DNA of 64,000 nucleotides from Anas platyrhynchos (GCF_047663525.1 NC_092589.1:27711001-27775000), one strand, 5' to 3'; counted from the first letter of the stretch, positions 39,803-53,969 are shown. Made by a program: numbers and translations. Notes: a model not told the origin generated them from the sequence alone.

Positions 39803-42800
39803 ATTGATAATGTATAGCTCTTCTTTTTTATTCTGAGATTTCTAGCTGAATTTTAGTTTATAACTTATGTGTCTGCTGCAATTGCAGCTGCAGTCTCTAA
39901 ATTTTTTCTTTCCTTACTTACTTCTTTAGATCTGTTAGTGAAGCAGAATTATATATTTTCTGTTTTACCTGTATTTTTATTCTGTGCTCTGTTCTGCATT
40001 TTTTTTTTTTTTTTTTTTTTTTTAACGAGCATCAGTGACTATTCTTCCCTTCCAAACCAATTTGTTTCAGGGGATACCCCTCAGACTTGGTAAGTTGCTG
40101 CTCTCTAGAAATCCTGGCTTAAGGAATCATTTACTCTGGCCTTGTGCACAGGGGTGTATTCTGTTGACTCCGAGGAAAGGGTTAGTGGAGAGATGCTGTA
40201 TCACTTTTCCTAAAGCTCTAATCCTGTAAAGTAATCCTACTAATATGGTGTGTGAGAAATGCTCAGGCTTCAGAACTTGATGGGAGAGATTTGTTTCCAT
40301 GCATGGCACCTGCATTTCTGTTTACATAGGAAAGCCTTGCTTCACTTTTTGGTTTACTAGCAGAATTAACTAACATGGGTTGAAACACGCATTCAATGAA
40401 AGAATGAGTTCATTTGGGTATTGAACTGTGGGAGTGTTAACGCTAACAAAATTCTTTATGTATCTATGTGATTTCATATCAGTGAGTGAGATTTCTTTTT
40501 TTTATGATGATTTATGTCTGTTACAGAATTACAGTTTGACAATTGGAACCACATCTAGAACTTGGGAAGCGCGCTTTGTTGTAGTAAGTTCTTATTCAAA
40601 AGTTATGGCTTGCTATTAGTAGTTATAGCCTAGTAATTTGTTTTATTGGGAGGTGCAGAGAAATGAACAGTTCTGTGAGTGAAATGGGTTTGTAGCTATG
40701 TTGCTCACTTTAAATACAGTAATCAGATGAAGAAAATCCTGATATTCCTTTCAAAATTTCTAGCTGGATCTCATTTTCCCTGCTGAAGGAATAATAAAAT
40801 GTTTAAGTGAAAGAAATGCATAAAACAGGCAGGTTGGTATATCAGGTTGTTAAAGGCTATTTCATTAGTAAAAGTGCAGAAGAAAATACTTCTGGCCAAA
40901 AAATGTATTTGTACCATAAGCTTAAAACCAAGTGCTGCATTACAAAGACTGCTTCCAATATAAACATGGCTGTATTACCTGTTGCTTAAGTTCTGTTGCA
41001 ATTGTAATGGAAATTAATTGATTTTAGTCAGATGTTTAGCAAAATAATCTACTCTGTATCATTAAACATTTTATGAACCAATTTGCTTGCCCAGGACTTC
41101 AGGGGGGTCTATATGGCTATATGTTTCTTTTAAGTCTGGTTCTGCTCTCGCTGGTGATAATGTCAAGCCTCTTCCTCTAGACTTGAGCACCTATCATCTT
41201 GTATGCTCTTTGTCTGCAATTTTAAGCACAGTTAATGTTTATCTCGTTTATGCCCCAAAAATGTGTGACCTTCTTTTCACACAATTAGCTTTAAAATGTG
41301 TATGCTTCACTAATTGTGCTTCAAAGTGTTTACATCTAAATGCTGGTAAACCATTCCAACTTTGCCATGGAGATGTACCTGCTTGTCCAATGCAACAAAG
41401 GTGATAATCTGTCATGTTGCTATCTGAGAAGAAAGCTAGATTGTTCTTATTCTGTAAATCTCCTGAAGTCTTCATTAATTCTTCATTAATGAATGAAATA
41501 TTGCTCTTGCGGAGTAGTATCCTTAATTTGTGTTAGCAGTGCACTTTTACTGTGTCCAACATAATTTTTATGTCTTCCATGGAATTCCAAGTCAGCTCTA
41601 ATTTGGGTTTGAGGTTATGTATACTGTTTAAATTACTCAGGATGTCATGCATACTGTGAGGGAGTACTGTTTTTTAGGTACTTGATATGTACAAAATACT
41701 TACTTTTCTTATTCCTTTTACTCTTCCAGTCCCCTATCTTTCTTTGTATCTTTTTTTCTTCTCACTTTTTAAAAATTAAAGCAAAACAAAAAAAAAAAAA
41801 AACCAACTTTTTTTTTTTTTTTTTTCCTGGTCTGTATTGTAAGATTGGAGACCTGACTTGTCTTGAAGCTTTTACTTTTAAGCAAGTACAGTTGCTTTTG
41901 TTTAGTTAATAAAGAAAGTTTCAGTTATACTTCAAGGTAAGCAACTATTTTGTCACAAAGAGTTTCTGAGAGATCTTGGGATCTCCTGTGATTTATTTGT
42001 TGTCTGTAAGCCTAATTAAAGCCAATTTTAGGGATATTAGATTAGCACTTCCTGGAACTGAGCTCTCACTGTGCAGTGTTGCTCTTTCAGACGACTGTGT
42101 TAACTATGGCAATGGTGAAATTGCAAAAATTAGGTACACTTTCAGGCTCATTGAAAAGAGCATGTTAATGGTGAAATGTCTGCCTCTTTTTTTTTTTTTT
42201 TTCTCCCCCTGATCTGATCAGAATAGCATACTTTGTACTCAGAATGTACAGTAAAAAACATATAGGTATAACAGTAGCAGGTCTTTTTGCTTCTACTCCT
42301 GTTTTTCTGCTTGGTGTAGTCTGTCTCTTTGACTCTTGGCTTACAGTAAAATTGACAGGCTTTAATGGAAAGGTCTTCAACCAATTCTTGGCTACACATG
42401 ATTTGCATGGCATTATCTGATAATATTCATTTTCCAGGTTACTTCCTGCTGAAATAAGCTGAAAATTCACTATATTTATTGAATTTTCCATAAATGGGAC
42501 CAAACTTTCTGTGCACCCTTGCATATTTTGTATTCTATATGTGGTTTTCCAGTTGTCCAGAGGCTTCTTTGTTATCGGAAATGAACTGTTTCAAATGATG
42601 TATATGACATGTTCCCATGATTACGTTAATGTAAAATGTTGTGTAACTAACTTCTTTTTTCTTTAATCATTGAAATTAATGTGAATCAGAATAAAAATAA
42701 GTAAACAATAGATATTGATTGCTTGAAAGCACACATTGTTTGCATCTCACTTCTATGTATCTTGTTGCTGATTTGTGTTTGTGTTTGTTCTAGACCTTTT

Positions 42801-44631
42801 AGGGATTTGTGTATCTATACATCTCTATATATTTTTGTCTAAACTAACCCATATCTGGAATCTAACCCAACTTTCAATTTGTAAACTCTTTCAAAAACTG
42901 CCCTCCCTGTATGATGGTAGTTCTATGTTCAGAAGAGGACATGTTGGGAAAAATGTTATAAATAGCCGCTTGTCCTCTTTTAAAACTGATTTACTGGTGT
43001 GCATTGTTTTGTCCTTTGTGCAACTCATGCTGAAGTCAAGGTTAATGTATTTTTTAATTTGGATTCAGTGTTCTGTTACATAGAATATGTTCTTATATTA
43101 AAAATGTTTATATCCTAAAGAACTTAGATTATTGTAATAATCTTACACTCACTGTAGTTTTATGATTAATAAATTAAATGCTTTATCACACTTTTTTCCA
43201 TGGCTATGGATAAAGAATTCTTTTGAAATTTTTAATACAGGAGAGATGGACATCACTTTTATATGTTACATAACAGTTACATAAGATTCTTGTGACTTGT
43301 TTTTCTTTTTGCAGAGAACCATTTTTTTTTTCCATGAAAGCAGTAGCAGTAGTTTCTCTTTGTCCTATGAAAGTGTTTTTTTTTTTTTTTTTTTTTTTTC
43401 CTCCCCTCTCCTCAGGGTGGAAAGCAACCTCTATTCTGTAATTAACGTTTCTCAGTAAGGTGGCAGAACATAGTAAAATCATAAATACATTTTGTAAGAC
43501 TGGAGACATATTGTTGAAAGCCATGTCAGTGTTTGGGTCAGAGAACAAAAATAATTTGGATAGACATGGATGCTTCTGATCTGGAAGGTAGCCCAGAACA
43601 CCTATTCCTTCCACTCCTTATGAGGTAAGGGAAACGATGTTGTGAAAGAGACTTTCATCACTACTTCCAAACTTGCAAGATACAAAACAGAGAGATCAGA
43701 ATCAGGCTATGCAGATTTGGTACTGACTCCCAGAATAAATTCCTTCTCTGTTGGCTCTTCCTTGCTGCTAAGATATTAGATGCTAGTACAAGAGAAGGAT
43801 GATCTGGAATGGTTTGTGTTACTACCATGAAACCCTCTGGTGTATGGAGGGCAGTTCTCTCACAGTAACTGTCGATTTTTTGGCTGGTTCAGCTGGAAAC
43901 TTGAACTGTTTACTTCAGTGGTACCAGCAACTTTGGAGTTCACACCTACTGGTGGCCAAGGATTAGCTTTTTCACTGGATGTAAACGAGAATTCAAATGA
44001 GGAAGTGTGGTCAGTCCACAATGTTCACTAGGTTTTGGTTGTGCAACTTCTGTTACTTAGTGTTTTAATATCCCATATAGCTAGGATAACTCTTAGCTCT
44101 TGTAGATAATGTTTGCATATTTTATTTTCAGATTCAGTCATTTGTGGTAAGAGTAAATATTTTTTACATGCTGTACATTCAAAAAGTATTTAGCAAGTAG
44201 TAGAGGCAAACAGAATACAAAATCCAGTGAATCATGATAAGCCTCAGGCTATAGAATGTTAGTAATTGCATAGAGAAAGTCTTTGTAGCTGAAAATGTGC
44301 ACAAAATCCATCATGATCGTCAGAAATTTAGTCCTGTTTAAGGGCAAGGATATGTCAATTGAAGGTGTCATTGTAGTTGAAGTATCACAATGTGATGCTC
44401 ATGAACTGACCAGAGGTTGAAAGAAACTGCTCTTACAAGATTCAGAGATGATCCAGGGAACACAAAGAGTTTGATTAAAGATTAGCTGATATCAGTATTT
44501 TTCCCACTTGATTAATCAACATAATGTGTATGGAACTGTGGTACAGCTTTCAGTGGGGAATCCTTCTCTCTGGGATTGTTTTAAAGAGAAGACTTCCTAT
44601 GGGGAAGTGTTTAAGTTTGTTGTTGTTATAT

Positions 44632-44637
<6 letters not shown>

Positions 44638-44663
<26 letters not shown>
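44638..44663. repeat. (TA)n microsatellite
   Basis: An uninterrupted alternating AT tract of about 13 dinucleotides within the intron. Confidence 0.93.
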
Positions 44664-44668
<5 letters not shown>

Positions 44669-44935
44669 TTTTTAAGCACGTTACTAAAGTTGCTTAAGGG
44701 AACTATCAACCTGCTGAGCCTCCTGAAAGGTTTTCATGAACTATGTTTTTCTTCCTTTTCAGACTTGAGGCATTAGAAATTCTGCCGCATTGCTCTTGTA
44801 CCTTTCAGTGCATTAGCCACACAGCTCAGCTGACGTGGTTTTGTTGTTGTCAATCAGGCTATCCAAAGAAGATGAATCATGCAATTTTATAATCTTGACC
44901 CTTGTAAGATCAAGAATGAAAAATGTGTGCTTACA

Positions 44936-45045
44936 TTATATACATATATATATATATGTGAAATTATATATATATAATTATGTATATTAATTATATATAT
45001 AGCATAGATTTTATAAATATTTTACACATACATGTATATATATTT
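44936..45045. repeat. TA-rich palindromic block
   Basis: Alternating TA segments separated by short linkers (gtgaaatt, aattatgtatattaa). Much of the block is self-complementary and could form cruciform-like folds. Confidence 0.8.
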
Positions 45046-46270
45046 CTTTCCCCCTTGAAGAGAACTGTAGAACAGAAGAAACTTTTTACATCCGTTCCTA
45101 GCTATTTCACTTGAATATAGATTTTTTTTTTTTTTAAAGAACATATTTTCCAGTATTCAAGAAATCAATAGGATCCAGCACATGATAAAAAGGTCAGAAA
45201 AAAAACAACCATTCATTAACAGATTACATGTGGATGTGTGTGGATCTTGTTAGGAGCCTTGACGGAAAATGGTTTATCTTTTCCTTCAAATCTGATGGGA
45301 AGGCTTGCATGACAGTGAGGTCCAGACAACAGTGGAAAAAGTAAGTATCACTGTGTTTTGCTACGGGGAGATTGTAAAGATCAACTGTGGATCAAGTATT
45401 AAGGATTCAAGCTTCTTGTTGCTGAAGGACTTAAGGATCTTTTGAAAACGACTTCCTTTTTCTTTTGGAAAGTGCTCTAATAATAGTCTTATTGGGGCCA
45501 GGCAAGATTTTTAATTTAGAAAAGATCTTAAAATGGAGGTGGGTCTTACAGAAATGCCATCTAACCCTTTTTGACCTATGCTACTTTCCAGAAACAACAT
45601 GATATGCAAATAGAAACATTTCTTTCTCATTAGAAAACTACCTTCAAACTTATTTGGCAACTCTAATGTTAAAGGCTACCTTTTCATCAATATTTCTCTT
45701 TTCTTTATCTCTTCTGTATGTGCTCATTTGCTGTAAAGAATGTAGAGCTGTATTACCCTGCTTTAAATTTAAAGAAATAGAATTTTAAGAATGGTGCCTA
45801 GTAGCTGCTATATATATCACTTCAGAGGAGAGTTCAATGTGAGGAAAAAGTAGTTTATGAAAATTTCTTTAAATGGAATTAAATGTAAAATCTCTAATTG
45901 CTATCAGGATGTTTAGAAAGCACAATTGATTTGATGGTCATCTCTTGAGATGAATTTCTGAGCATTTTTGTAAACAAGATATAAAGCTTGTAACGTTCAA
46001 GTCAGCTTTGATTTGGGAGAAAGAAATGCTGAAGAGCTTTTTGAGAAGGAATGTCTAGAGTGTTTACATAGTTGCATAGAAATACATCCTATAAAGGATG
46101 CATGGAAAAGCTGTCTGAAGAACATTTCTAGCTTTCTGTATGTTGAATACAAAGCAGCCTCTTCAGCAGTCTAAAAATGTATCTTCAGATGTTTTAATCT
46201 TTTTTTATGTGGTGCTGCCTTGGTGATAGCAACTGAGTGGTAGTGATATGACATGCTAGTGTAGATAACC

Positions 46271-47338
46271 TGTGTGTGGCAGTTCTACCCTGGTGGGCAA
46301 CTGAACTCGACCACAACCATGTTCTCAGTCCCTCTCCTCAAATTAAGAGGGGGAGAAAGGGCTCTAGAGTTGAGATAAGGACAGGGAGATCACTCATCAG
46401 TTATTGTCACAGGCAAAACAGACTCATCGTAGGGAGATTAATATGATTTACTGCCTATGACTAGCAGACTAGAAGAGTAGGAAACTGAAGGCAAACTAAA
46501 ACTGCCTTTCCCCCATTCACCCTCCTTTACCTCCTCCACCCAAACGGTGCAGGGGAATGAGGGCTGCGGTCAGTCCCTAATGCTTTGTCTCCCCAACTCC
46601 TTCATGGTCATTATCTGCCCCATCTCCACATGGGGTCCCTCCCTCATGCTATCCTGCCCGAACTGATTCTGCCTGGGCTGCCCATAGGCAGCAGCTCTTC
46701 AAGAACTGTTCCCATGTGGGTCCATACCATGGCGTCCATCCATCAGGAGCAAACTGCACCAGCACGGGTCCCCCATGGGTGGCAGCTTCCCCCAGGCCCC
46801 CTGCTGCTGCGTGGGCTCCTCTCCATGGGCTGCAGCTCCAGCCCGGGGTCTGCTCCTGTGGGGGCTCTCCATGGGCTGCAGCCTCCTCCAGGCCACAGCC
46901 ACCTGCTCCACCGGCGGCTCCTCCACGGGTTGCAGTGGGGAGATGTGCTCCATGTGGGACCCATGGGCTGCAGGGGGACAGCCTGCTCCACCAGGGGCCT
47001 CTCCATGAGCCACAGGGGAACTGCTGCTCTGTGCCTGGAGCACCTCCTGCTGCACCTACCTTGGGGGTCTGCAGGGCTGGTTCTCACTCCTCACTCTCCC
47101 AGCTGCTGTTGCACAGCATCTTTTTTTTTTTTTCTTCCTTAAGTCCGCTGTCCCAGAGGACAACCACTGTTGCTCACTGGCTCAGCTTTGGTCAGCAGCT
47201 GGCCCCTTTTGGAGCTGTGTGTAGCTGGCTATTAGCCAGCATGGGGCAGCTGCTGGGCTCTTTTCACAGAGGTCACCCCTGCAGCCCCTGCTACCAAATC
47301 TTACCACATAAAGTCATCATTTAACACATATTAACACA
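46271..47338. mobile_element. Solo LTR, avian ERVL-like family, about 1.07 kb
   Basis: The segment resembles an LTR class common in bird genomes. It opens TG...ggcagttctaccctgg, continues with ctcctcaaattaagaggggg, gagataaggacagggagatc and gcaaaacagactcatc, then a C/G-rich tract of degenerate 'ctccatgggctgcag' modules (about 46680-47100), then T13, cccagaggacaaccactg and ctgctaccaaatcttacc, ending ...CA. The same 4 bp, aacc, lie immediately outside each proposed end (46267-46270 and 47339-47342), as for a target-site duplication. No gag, pol or env sequence lies beside it, so it is a solo LTR. Open frames of up to about 200 codons inside it come from the GC-rich modules. Family membership is from memory and the exact subfamily is not assigned. 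Orientation is probably +, judging from TG start, CA end and module order. Confidence 0.75.
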
Positions 47339-48982
47339 AACCTTGCCCCATAATCTTATGGCTTAACACAAATTTTACTTTGCTTTGCTTTGCTTGAATT
47401 ATAGTTTCTGTACACAAAATGGCACAATTTTTCTTTGATTTTTTCACTTTCCCCTTAAGAGCTAAGGGGAGCTCTTAAAAAGTCCAGTTAGGGATGGCTA
47501 CATGATGAAGACTTGTATTTTCCATCCAGCAATAGGTGCTGCAGTATTTAAGTGACTGATGCACAGAGCCTGGTGATGACTGGTGCTGGCAGAAGATACT
47601 TGGTTTGGTGCTTGTCTCACCAAAAGAGCTCTGCTCTTGTTGGACTCTTAGCTGCTTCTGTGCATGTTTATGAGTCCAGGTAAAAGTACATGGATATCTT
47701 TCTGAGCATATTCCTGTGTTTAATGCTAGTACTAGTATATTGAAATAACTTAAACCACTATTGGATGTCCCAAACTGCAGTGAAGGATCCAACCTGCCTA
47801 GAAACTGGTGCTTCTTGTCACACTGTAATATGGTAAGAGTGAAATCAATACATACACATAAAATATGTGTTTTTCCATGTCACATCGATATTTTAATTCT
47901 GAAACTTTTATGTTTGCTTCTTAATTCCTTAATCTATGAGTTTGAAATTGCATTAAGTTACCTTAGATTAGCAGAGGAAGACCACACAAAGGGAATGAAT
48001 TTGGAGATAGGTTTTGAAGAAAGATCTAATTACCGTGTCATGCAGAACTGTGTAGGATGTTCTAGGTGTTAGGAGAGGGGCAGTGTAGATGTTATTGGTT
48101 CTGAAACAACACTTGAGGTATTAAAATATGCATTTGGTTATCAGAAGAGAGATCACAGCTGTTGAATACAAGAGGAACCAAGGGACAAAATCTATTATTA
48201 TTATTGATTGTTTGCATTACGCAGTGTCCAGAGGGCTCAGCTGAGGCAAGGGCCCTGCTATGCCGCTGTACAAATGCACAGCGCGTTCCTGCCTGAAAGC
48301 ACATAGACTCCAAATACACGAGATGGAGAAACGCTGAGAAGAGATGAAGGGACAGGGAAATGAAGTAGTGTGTCCAGGGACACAGGATCTCTTAGGGTCC
48401 ATTCTGTGCTACTCTGGACTTGTGATGATTTAGGATGTAGAGACTTAGCTGTTCCGTTGAAGATGAGGATGTGTATTATGGATGTTACGTGGGAGGATAC
48501 TGCATGTCAGTGCACAGATTCAAGGCCTGGTAGCCAGAAGACTGGACAAAAAAAGGTGACTTTATTTGCTAATTACTGGATGGTGTTTACCAAGAATTTG
48601 TGAAAAAATGTCTGTACAGAATGTATAATACTGTTAATAACAACATGGTTGGAAAAAACATTGGAGTTACAGAATCAGAAGTTCTAAATGGTGGATGCCT
48701 GGTTAATTTGAAATACTTACAATACTTGACAACCTTAGTCAAGAAAGCTTTTATGATGAAAAGGAAGAGTGTTTAATACTAGTATAAATTAAACTGTTAT
48801 TTTGTACTCTAGAAGTGAAATTCTAAGTTACTGTACTTAGCTGGACTACCGTTCTGGGTTTCAATGTGTAATTATTACTGTAGGAAATTCTGGATGAAAT
48901 ATTCTGAGTGGGGGTGATTCATTTCTTAAATCTGTTTATTCTGTTATGAATATCTATTCTGTGGAAAGAGTGGGAATTCATT

Positions 48983-49018
48983 TTATTATTTTATTCATTT
49001 TTATTATTTTATTCATTT
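48983..49018. repeat. 18-bp AT duplication
   Basis: The motif tattattttattcattt occurs twice at an 18-bp spacing in an AT-rich stretch. Confidence 0.85.
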
Positions 49019-49210
49019 AATAAAAAAATACTGTAGCCAAATAAAATGAATTATATATTTTTTAAAGCAGTGAATTTATAGTTGGAAATTTGAGTAAGAA
49101 AAAACACTTATGATGGTTTAACACAATGGAGTTCTTTCTTTGTGGAAGCTACCTTGAGTAATCAAGATTTTCCAGTTTTGTTTCAGTACAGTGAAATAAT
49201 GCTTTTCTCT

Positions 49211-49289
49211 CTATATATATATGTGTGTGTGTGTAATATTTATATATATATATTATATAATAATATATATATGCTTATATATATATAAT
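49211..49289. repeat. TA/TG-rich microsatellite block
   Basis: Alternating TA, then (TG)n, then further TA segments. It is a compound simple repeat within the intron. Confidence 0.9.
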
Positions 49290-51004
49290 CTTTTTTTTCC
49301 CCTTTGCCAAGTTAGTACACAGATGTCATGTAAGGTATTACTAAGCTGGAAGAAGAATAGAAGATTGAAATGTCACTTTATCATTGTGGTAAGGTCCCAG
49401 TGAGAACCAAGACTGCTGTTTTCCCTGTACTTAACAACTCACCTGAAATTTGAATGCAGATTTGTGGTGGTTGACCAAAAGTCAACTGGAAGCAACAATG
49501 TGCAACCTGTAATGCACTGTTCCTAAAATGAGCAGAAATACCATATGAAGATGGAATTTGAAGATTTGAGCAAAATGGAGATGTCACTCAGCCTGAAGTA
49601 CCAACTGTTTTCATCTGATTTAGTATGCAAGAGCATATTTACAGATGACTCATAGTTAAAATGCTTTACATAAGATTACCCAAGTATTTAGTTCACTTCA
49701 GGTGATGGAAAGATACCGTAAAAATAGTAATAAAAACTGTATCTGGATCACTAATTTAGAGGTGACTTATTTTTTTATTTTTGTCAGGTCCTGTGTCACA
49801 TTCATGCATATATGCTTTGTTTTCTCCTCTATGGTCTTAAAATATGCAAATAATTATTAAAAAGGAACAGTTAAAAGAGATTATACAAGAATGCACTTAG
49901 AGTTTATGATTTAATGTCACGGGTTCATCTAGCTTGGGAAATACAAATAGCAGGCTGAAGCAGTGCTTGTTGTCTTAAAAGAAAAGTTATTCTATGACTT
50001 CAGCTCTTGCTAATGTAACACATTTTAAAAATTTGTTTACGTTCCATTTTACTCTGTATCATTGCTCCCAGTGAAGGAAGCTAGACTACTTTTATCCTTG
50101 ATTGTTGTGCTTTTATATGTTGTATTTATGTATATACTATAGATTACATAAAAATAATGGAAGTAATAACTGAAGACAAAGGGGTTCATTTTAGTCACTA
50201 TTGTATCTCCAGAAGCGGTCAATAAAAGACACAAAGGAAAGAGAACAAGAATATATTTTTGTCTGCTTCTGCTATACACTATCAGCCTGTAGTGATTTGT
50301 GACTCTGGGAATTAGACTCAGGAATGGTGACACTGAATTTGGTAGTAAATTGAGCTCCATAGCTGGAGTGGATGGTGCATAAAGTGTTGCTTATTGTTTT
50401 GAAGCTGCTGTGTGCAACTTTCAATTGATGATTCCTAGTTGTGGTACTGGAAAAGGCAGTGAATCATAACCGAAATATTACTGTGTGTATTTGCAACTAC
50501 AGTAATAATTTTTGGTTTGTAGGCTTCTACTAAAGGAACAGCATTAAAAACAAGCAAACAAAAAACCCCAACCAGACATGTTTTCAATTCTTAAAAAAAA
50601 TTGCTTTTTCTTTTTTACAGTTAGCTAGCTGTACAATATGGACAATTTTTGAAGAAAAAGCTTTTTCACAAGTAATGGGTTCTTCATACATTTCTTTTAC
50701 ACCTTTACATTCCGTATCCACCTTCCCCTTTTCTAGATTCTTAATTTGCACTTTTGTGGAAGGACTTAGAGTTGCAGATCTCGTATTTTGTAATCAGGGG
50801 CCCAAACAGCTGCATCTGCATTCTGCAAACTTCCCAACTCTTCGAGCAGCAGCAGCATGCTTGTTACTAGCCACGGCTATTGGGGAAGATATTTGGGGCA
50901 TTAGAAACACTGTCATACATGCTCTTGATTTTCACCTGAAATGGTACCATTGCAACTTGCTTATTGTGTTTTCATGTTGAAATCTTTTTCCTCATTGATT
51001 CAGT

Positions 51005-51660
51005 GCTGAGTGGTTTGGTCTCAGCATCTTGACAGGGGTTCATGTGCTGGGCTCAGCATTGTGCAGCCCATGGAAGTATTGTTGGGAGAGGCACAGAGGC
51101 TGATCTTGGCCTTGACAGCCTAGGCAGGGAGGTCTAGCATCCACGGTGATGGGATGCACTGGCTCCTTCTCAGTTGGAGGGAGTCGTTGGGGTTGGGCTG
51201 AAGGGCCTTGAGGAAAAGGATATGGACCAGGTGCTGGTATGTTTTGTTGAGGCTCTAGTTTCTGACCTTCTCCTCTGCCCGTTTGTAATGTTGCTGTTCA
51301 GTAAAATACATCTTCTCATTTATTTGAGTCTTATGGGTCTGAGCTGTGGTTGAATCCTGAATCTGTGTCAACAGCAACTGTGATCAGGTGATTGTGGGTA
51401 AGGCTGCAGCCTGATGGACCTACAATGAGTGGTATTCATACTGCCACAGGCTGCTTATTTTCCAGTGAAGGAGATGGGATCCATCCCCCAGCATGGCTGT
51501 ATTGTGAGAATTGGCAGGACGAGGAGTGATTCAAACCTTGGCCTTCGTGTGTAGGTGAGCAAATAGTGAGTAGGTGGTGGGTTGTGCAGTACTCTGAAGG
51601 GACAGGCAGTCGTGGTACACCATGGCTAAGTGCTCACCCCTTAATCAGGGTGGAGGACAA
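51005..51660. other. GC-richer patch within the intron, unassigned
   Basis: This segment is noticeably richer in G+C than the surrounding intron and has a G-rich + strand (for example around 51060-51240 and 51540-51650). I see no CR1 tail, LTR boundary or sustained coding frame. It may be an old, diverged repeat or a regulatory or noncoding-RNA segment. Confidence 0.35.
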
Positions 51661-53023
51661 ACTTACAGTCTAAGTGTTTTAATGGCAGGACAGTAAAATT
51701 TCATATGCATCCTGTCTACTACTTTTTTTCCCCCTAGTAATGGTGCTTAGCAATTACAGGTGCCTTTTCTTTGTCTGAGTGCAGAAAAATATCAACTATT
51801 AAGTGCAGGTGCTCAAACAGTAAATCTTAGAGGCTTTTCAAACAGTCACAATTTGGAAACAATTGAAGCAGTTTGGGTATTTTTAATTTCATTTTTATTG
51901 TAAAAAGTTGAACTGTAAAGTGGATTTTGTTTAGCCATCAAAGACTGCTGAATTGATTAATATTACAAGTAGGCTTCTGGCTTGGATTTGATAATAAGAA
52001 GTAAGAATTCCAATAAAAACAAACAAAAAATAATAGCTACTGCCTCTCCATATGCTTAAAATCAATTATGATAATAAATTCGCTTCCTCCTAGTCAAATA
52101 TTCAAAGACAGGATCTTCCCGAAGCTCCTGGTCTGGGGCTAGAAAGATGAAGTGATGAGGGGAATTTCCTCAAGTAGCAAACAAACCAGCGTTACACCTG
52201 CTACTCCTCGCTTCCCAACCAGGAAGCAGACGTGCTTTGTAACACCCCCTGCAAAGATTTAGTGAAGAGAGAAAACAACAGCTGGGTTTGTTGGTAGCTG
52301 TGCACTGCATGTGATGGTGCCTGTAAGCAGGAGGATGCACTGAATGGCAACCAAGCAGCAAAGATCTTCGGGCTGCTGGTGTTCTGAATTGGAGGTCACC
52401 AATTCCTGCATTTTGGTGATGGCATTTAACACTTGGAGATCATCGGAGACAGAAGTGAAAAATGCAGAGTTGTCTGAAAATACCCTGAATTTCAGGAGGA
52501 AATAAAGTAAAATTTGGTGTTCATTGTATTTGTGACATTAAGGAAGACACACTTTTAAAGTTTGGCAATAGGTTCTTTTTCTTGTATAAAATTTAAGATG
52601 AAGTTTCCCAGAGGACCTCCATTCCATTCACAAAAGCAGTATTCACAGACAAGTAGAGAACTTTTCAATTTAAAAAAAAAAAAAAAAATTTAGGTGCAAG
52701 GAAACACTTGAGTATGCGAGGAGAAAAAATGAATTTTGGACTTGTGGTAGAGATTGTGATTTTTTGAGTGTTTGAGTTCTAAAAATGAGTAAATTAATAA
52801 ATACAAATTTATTGTGCCCTGTTAACTAAACAGATTTATCATTATCTTTGTCCTTATTATATATGGCAGTTCACACAAATAAGTAGGTCAAAGAACAAAA
52901 TGTACACGTGTATCTGAGGTTCTCCCAGCCTTTTTTACCCCACTTGTTTTTTTCAGCCACTGAGGTGTGTATTTGTCTTAAGTGGGAACGTATGCCTCCC
53001 TGAGGGATCACAAGTACTTCTTT

Positions 53024-53039
53024 CCCCCCCCCCCCCCCC
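53024..53039. repeat. C16 homopolymer
   Basis: Sixteen consecutive Cs follow cttctt. Long C-runs are rare in this AT-rich window and may mark an unstable or poorly sequenced spot. Confidence 0.9.
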
Positions 53040-53969
53040 AATGTTCTTTTCATGCCATCAGAGTAATAGGGAGAACGATACGTTTGCATTACTGCTCCAT
53101 TTAAACAATAAGTGAAGATAAGAAATAAATACTTCATTCCCAAATGGTGTCTGCAGTATTTAGAGGTTTGGCTAGTTTTCAAGAGGAGAGGCATGAATTC
53201 AGCATTAAAGTGCTGCTGCTTCTGTGGAAAAATAATGAGCTGTGCCATTTGATCAGGGACAAAATGGCTATCAAGCAGTGATGATTTCGAGGAAATAGCT
53301 TTTAATTGTAAAGAAAAATATACTGTTTCTCATGTGAAACCATTCCTGTAGGTTGTTTATCTAGTAGATAATGTAGTTCACATAGTAGGATGAACCTAGT
53401 GGAATGGGGATTGTAATGAACTCAGTCTCTATCAGCTTCCCTAGTAATTCTTACTGGTTACTTTTTTGCTGTGTTCTGCTTCTGGTGTCCTTGCCCACCA
53501 GTCTGTCTAGTAGAAATACGTGAGAGAGGGCCTTCCTGATGTCATTGCTATCCATTATTATTATTTTTAATATGAAGAAGCCACCAAGTATCAATTGCAT
53601 TGTCCTTTTTGAACTGATGGGAAGAGTGTGCAGTAAATGAACAATGGGAGGTAAGTCATGTCTCTATACAAACTTAGTCTTTAATGATCTCTTTCTATTT
53701 TGATCATGCTTGTCCTATTCAGTATGGTTCAATAGTTTTACTTTAAACTAGCATGATATAATAGTTTTCAGGCAGGCTTTGACATACTACTCTGAACTGG
53801 GCTAAGTATCTTCAGATTGCATAGCTAGACTCTGATATTTCCTTTTGTACCTCAGAAACTGTTTTGCACTGAGAAGACTTTTGCTGGGCTGTCTGCTCTG
53901 TGAGGAAGATACTCTCAGAACTACCTGCTAGTTAAACCTCTCACTGACTTCTGCTGACAGCTGTACCTA

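Larger units (their letters stand above)
39803..46270. other. Intronic AT-rich DNA, no further gene seen
   Basis: No exon or interspersed repeat was recognised. It contains T-runs at 39999-40023, 41808-41825, 42187-42202, 43376-43399 and 45122-45135, an A-run at 41788-41802 and the TA blocks listed separately. Confidence 0.55.

Noticed and set aside
41087..41404. 105-codon open frame in the intron
   Set aside because: It starts at a non-ATG codon and has no recognisable domain. A frame of this length is expected by chance over 33 kb.
46585..47324. Overlapping open frames of 114-202 codons on both strands
   Set aside because: They fall entirely inside the LTR's GC-rich modular tract and have no gag, pol or env features.
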